Shown piece after piece: positions 59,305 through 64,000 of a stretch of 64,000 nt of DNA. Under the pieces are notes generated by a model. It was given only the letters and a program-made list of their open reading frames with translations, was not told where the DNA came from and did not search any database. The stretch is from Manihot esculenta (Eukaryota; Streptophyta; Magnoliopsida; Malpighiales; Euphorbiaceae). Location of the stretch: assembly GCF_001659605.2 (NCBI RefSeq), contig NC_035173.2, positions 9,199,413 through 9,263,412 on the forward strand. The letters run 5' to 3'. Position 1 is the first letter of the stretch. Each line of letters begins with the position of its first letter. Position numbers and translations under genes: made by a program.

Positions 59305-60925
59305 GAGCTTTTTTTCAATTCCTACATTTATAGTAAAATAATTATCAAAACACGTAGAATCTGAAAATATTTTTGGATTCTGTGTGTCAAAGGGAGGAGT
59401 TCGACAGTCATACTGTCGAACACACTAGTTCGACAGTGTGAGGGTCGAACAGAGAGCAGTTCGACACCTTAACTGTCGAACTACCATTACTGTCGAACAC
59501 ACTAGTTCGACAGTGTGAGGGTCGAACAGAGAGCAGTTCGACACCTTAACTGTCGAACTACCATTTGGTTGGTGAGCTGGACATGTTCGGTGCCGAACAT
59601 GTCCATGCATGATATTAAATTAATTTTTTAAAGATGGATGAAATATTTTAAGATTGATGAAATATTTTAAGATTTTAAATTATTATATTTTTTAAAAAAT
59701 ATTAAATTTTATTAATTTTTTTATTATATTTATTTATAAAAATATTAAATTTTATTAAATATTAAAAAATTAAAAAAACTTAAAAATAATTAATAATTTA
59801 AAAAACTTAAAAATTTGAAAAAACTTAAAAATAATTATTTTATGTTTATTTTTTTAAAATTTTTTTAATATTTAATAAAATTTAATATTTTTATAAATAA
59901 ATATAATAAAAAAGTTAATAAAATTTAATATTTTTTAAATAAAAATAATAATTTAAAATTCTAAAATATTTCAACCGTATTATTAATTTTTTTAATTATT
60001 TTAAAATTATTAAATATTTATTTTTAATATTATAATATTATATAAATTGATTAGTATTAATTTTATTTAATGTTTTAGTCTTATTAAATATTTTATAATA
60101 TTTAACATGTTTAAAAAATATATAATTAAAAAATTAATAAAATTTAATATTTTTAAAAAATATAATAATTTAAAATTTTAAAATATTTCATCAATGTTGC
60201 GCGCATGAATGAGATATCCATGCTTGGAATGCATGGGTCATGCATGTTGGACATGTTCGGCACTTTGAGTGCCGAGCATTCCAATCTCAGTTTTTTAAAA
60301 TTTTTTTAATATTTAATAAAATTTAATATTTTTATACATAAATATAATAAAAAATTAATAAAATTTAATATTTTTAAAAAATATAATAATTTAAAATTTT
60401 AAAATATTTCATCAATGTTACGCGCATGAATGAGATATATCCATGCTTGGAATGCATGGGTCATGCATGTTGGACATGTTCGGCACTTTGAGTGCCGAAC
60501 ATTCCAATCTCAGTTTTTTAAAATTTTTTTAATATTTAATAAAATTTAATATTTTTATACATAAATATAATAAAAAATTAATAAAATTTAATATTTTTTA
60601 AAAAATATAATAATTTAAAATTTTAAAATATTTTTATGACATGCATGAAATTCATGTATAGACATGTTCACAGATGCTCAGCAGCAACTTGTGGACATGT
60701 TCGGCACCCATAAGTGCCGAACATGTCCAGTTCACCAACCAAATTGCAGTTCGACAGTTAAGGTGTCGAACTACTCTTTGTTCGACACTTTTACTGTCGA
60801 ACTCACTTGTTCGACAATATGACTATCGAACTCATCCGTTTGACACACAGAATCCGAAAATATTTTCGAATTCTGCGTGTTTTTATAATTATTTTACTAT
60901 AAATGCATGAATCGAAAAAAAGCTC
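59305..60925. mobile_element. Mutator-like non-autonomous element with long palindromic TIRs and 9-bp TSD
   Basis: A 1621-bp element bounded by GAGCTTTTTTTC at 59305-59316 and its exact reverse complement at 60914-60925. The perfect 9-bp duplication TTTTTGTGA flanks it (59296-59304 and 60926-60934); this length is the hallmark of Mutator-like elements. The inverted repeats run about 300 bp. They contain arrays of short palindromes such as TTCGACAGT/ACTGTCGAA and GGACATGTTCGG/CCGAACATGTCC. The AT-rich middle has no transposase. The left TIR has a 77-bp tandem duplication (offset between 59412 and 59489). Confidence 0.9.
60186..60630. repeat. 221-bp tandem duplication inside the Mutator-like element
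   Basis: A unit starting near 60186 is repeated from about 60407 (offset 221 bp) with few differences. Each copy carries a TTCGGCAC...GTGCCGA(A/G) inverted pair (about 60259 and 60481) in AT-rich sequence. Confidence 0.85.
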
Positions 60926-60934
60926 TTTTTGTGA

Positions 60935-63460
60935 AGCCAATTACTCGTCATCTGCATGGTGGGTGAGGATCTTAAACTGACAGTCCATATGTATAAATGC
61001 CACAGGTCATGGCTTCCCAACAGATATTTTTTAATCCCATGGACTAAAGTTCAAGCCTTTATATTTGAAATTTTTTTAGGGATATAGCGGGAGTTCTTAA
61101 AAAGTAAATATTCTGCCACTTATCAAATTTTTAAGAGGCAACACTCCTTGATTATTTTTCTTTGGTAAGTACTTAATTTATTTTAATAATTATTTGTAAA
61201 ATAATAAAATAATTAATTGTAATAATTTTATAAATATTTATTTAATAATATAATGGTTTAACTCTAATTCAACCCTTTTTGAATGGTAAACTTAACTTCT
61301 TACTTTGATCAATTCATTGACCGCTTTGAATTTAAAATAATGATCTCAATACAACATGTGAAATATTTGGAGGTAAGCATCACCACTTATGGATCCGCTG
61401 AGAATAAAAAAATTAAAAAAAAATTATTATTTAATTTTTGTGTTATAAAAAATTTACTGATTGCTTTCTAAATTATAAAAATTACGATTAGAATAATTTT
61501 AAAATATTAAAAAATTTATGAATTAATTTTTTTATTAAACATTTTAATATTTAGTTCTTATAACATTTTCTAACGGCATCCTTTTAACATTTTCTAACCG
61601 CATCCTTTCATCATTCTCCTTAAAGCCATACTCTCGATGAGACTTAGCTAAGTAGATAAAGGTGCATAATTAGCTTTATTTACTGCTTGCGGTATCAGCC
61701 GTTACCGTGTCCTGTCCGTTTTGAGTAAAATATATATTATTTATTTTATTTCATAATTTTTATCTATTTAATTTTTTCACACATATTAAAATAATTTTTT
61801 AATATTTTTTAAATTATATTTATCATAAAAATATTAAATTTTATTAAATATTAATAGATATTTAAAATATTCATTTATAAAAACTAATAAAAAAATTATT
61901 TTAAAAACTAATAAAAAAATTATTTTAAAAATAAAATAGAATTATAATAATAAATTTATATGTTATTATATTATAAAATAAAATGAATAATAATTTTAAA
62001 ATAATAAAATAAAATAAAATAAAATAAATTATAAGATAGATGGAATATATATATTCGATTAATTTTTATATATAATAAAAAAATTAAATTACAATTTATT
62101 CCTTACAATTTACTAAAAACCTACACATTAATATCTATATGTATTTTGAAGAGTCAGATTAATCCTTTTTAAAAAAAATCAACAAATTAATTTCTGCGTT
62201 GTGAAAAATATAGCAAGAGTCATTTATTTCATTCACAATTTAATCCCTAATTTTATACATTATAACAATTTAGTCCTTAATGTTTAAATACATACAACAA
62301 GTCTTTAAAAGAAAAAACAGAGTAACAATAACTTAAATGTATTTTTCTCTAGTATTAATTTAATGATTTTAATTAAAATTATAAAGACAAGGGCTATTTG
62401 CATGAAAAATTCAAATTTTTTTACTCTTTTATAATTTAATCTAAAATTTTAAAAGTTGATATGTATAAAATTATAAATTTTATTATAATTATATCTAAAT
62501 TTAAACTGGAAAAAGTGTATTTTTCTAATGCAAAATAATGTAAATTATTTTATTATATTTTTATACCACGTAAATAAATATTATTAATATAAAAAATTTA
62601 AAATTTTTAATTATTTTATAATTTAATTCAAAACTTTAAAAATTAATATAATTTAATTCAAAATTTACAATTTCATATATTAATTAATTAATACTAATTT
62701 TTCCCTTATGGACAAGTTAATTTTAGTTGTAGAACCGAGAACAATGTCATAGAACCAAAAATAATTTGAATACGTAATTATAAATAAAAAGTTTATTTAT
62801 TTTTAGTTAAGAGAATTAATTAGAAGTTCTAATTATTATACATACAGTAAGTTCTCATTTTTTACTTGCAAAACAAATTATTATAACATTAATTGTTTAA
62901 CAATTAATTTTACTAGCTACTTTTAACTTATTCAAATAATATAGGGATTTTCATGAATTAATCCATATTTGATATTTTTCTTCTATTTATATGAGATGAA
63001 AAAAAATTGTTGGAATTACGAAACCTATATGCAGTCGGCTTTGACCGTTATTATTACTGATAAATATTCAAATAATTAAATTAATGTGTTTAATCAATTT
63101 TAAAAAACTGCAATCACAGACTTAACTGATTGCTGGTTGATAATAAGTATATTTGAGTAAGTTTGAGAACTTTTAAATTCTACTCTATCAATCTCTAATT
63201 TTTATTTTTTAAAAAAAAAAAACTTTAAAAAATTATATAGTTAGGTAACTGAGATCCATCAGTTATATTTTAAATTAATTTTTATAATTAAAATATTTTA
63301 TTATTAATTAGTTGTTATTTTTATTTTATTTTTTATTTAGACCATATTATTATTTTTTATTGAAAATATTTTATTTTTTAATATAAAGACTCTATCTAAA
63401 TAAAATTAAATTTCAATTCAATAAATTAGAGATAATTACAGTTATAAATAAAAAGAAAAA
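60935..63460. other. AT-rich intergenic DNA
   Basis: No gene or bounded element recognised. Some stretches (62090-62400) have 'atttagtccttaa'-like words typical of plant non-autonomous DNA elements but no inverted partner was found. Confidence 0.55.
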
Positions 63461-63462
63461 TT

Positions 63463-63640
63463 ACTTTTTAGTCTCTGAGATTTAACGTAATTAACACTTA
63501 TATCCCTCTATTTTGGCGACCCAACACTTAAGTCCCTCACTTTATTTTCTGTCCAAATTCGTAGTCCTTCCATCCAAAGTAGCCATTTGAGACACGTGAA
63601 TTGACAAAATTAACCCTCACTAAACCCAAACTCAAATGTC
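63463..63640. repeat. Possible left arm of a MITE-like element cut by the window end
   Basis: Starts near TTACTTTTTAGTCTCTGAG and continues with ATCCCTC and AAGTCCCTC words like the TIR in intron 13 of the E2 gene, though the sequence differs. The inverted partner would lie beyond 64000. Confidence 0.35.
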
Positions 63641-63968
63641 TCTTCTTCTTCTTCTTCTTCTTCTTCTTCTTCTTCTTCTTCCTACCTTTTCTGCAACTTC
63701 TTCTTTTTCTTCTTCTTTCTTCTTCTTCTTCTTCTTCTTCCTCCTACCTTTTCTGAAACTTCTTCTTCTTCTTCCTCCTACCTTTTCTGAAACTTCTTCT
63801 TCTTCTTCTTTCTTCTTCTTCTTCTTCTTCTTCTTTCTTCTTCTTCTTCTTTCTTCTTATTCTTCTTACCCTTTCTGCAACTTCTTATTCTTCTTCTTCT
63901 TCTTCTTCTTCTTTTTCTTCTTCCTACCCTTTCTACAACTTCTTCTTCTTCTTCTTCTTCTTCTTCCT
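63641..63968 (+). repeat. TTC microsatellite (interrupted)
   Basis: About 330 bp of (TTC)n, interrupted by repeats of a 'cctaccttttctg(a/c)aact'-like phrase (about 63681, 63754, 63780, 63868, 63922 and 63965), so a larger compound repeat unit is also present. Confidence 0.9.
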
Positions 63969-64000
63969 ACTCTTTCTACAATTGGAAAAAACATGAAAGA

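Overview
The window is plant nuclear DNA. Evidence: a 14-exon gene with GT-AG introns for a mitochondrial 2-oxoglutarate dehydrogenase E2 subunit, a secreted glycine-rich protein gene, very AT-rich intergenic DNA, and nested Ty3/gypsy retrotransposons of the chromodomain-bearing (Tekay/Del-like) kind. The E2 protein looks closest to those of Euphorbiaceae (Manihot, Hevea, Ricinus), but this is a recollection of family sequences, not a search.

Bases 1-41000 are a nest of retroelements. The oldest layer (here 'H') is the 3' end of a Tat-like element on the + strand, with a degenerate spliced gene on the opposite strand. H was hit by element B (minus strand, from beyond the left edge to 23861), by solo LTR G (24989-27412) and by element C (minus, 27439-39610). 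B was hit by the complete element A (plus, 5725-15632), by solo LTR D (15684-17755, a different lineage) and by solo LTR E (19753-22314). C was hit by solo LTR F (30035-32248). A, C, D, E, F and G each show a perfect 5-bp target-site duplication, so the order of events can be read directly. A has an uninterrupted gag-pol frame and near-identical LTRs. B and C are dead: their nonsense changes are all C-to-T or G-to-A, plus 1-bp frameshifts.

Bases 41000-51165 hold an AT-rich spacer and the E2 (dihydrolipoamide succinyltransferase) gene, CDS 42701-50592, 471 residues. Its introns carry a TRIM-like mini LTR element (intron 10) and a long-TIR MITE-like element (intron 13). Bases 51166-53094 are an internally deleted LINE with a 17-bp target-site duplication. 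After AT-rich DNA and a worn LTR remnant near 55.2-56.0 kb comes a minus-strand glycine-rich protein gene (58053-58942) with an apparent frameshift in a C run. Bases 59305-60925 are a Mutator-like non-autonomous element with long palindromic TIRs and a perfect 9-bp target-site duplication. The rest is AT-rich DNA ending in a TTC microsatellite.

The genes form no pathway. The features of most interest are the paired palindromes (TTCGGC-N-GCCGAA, containing a GCC-box core) at exact 20-bp spacing upstream of the retrotransposon TATA box, the antisense spliced gene in the Tat-like element, and the palindrome-rich Mutator-like element.
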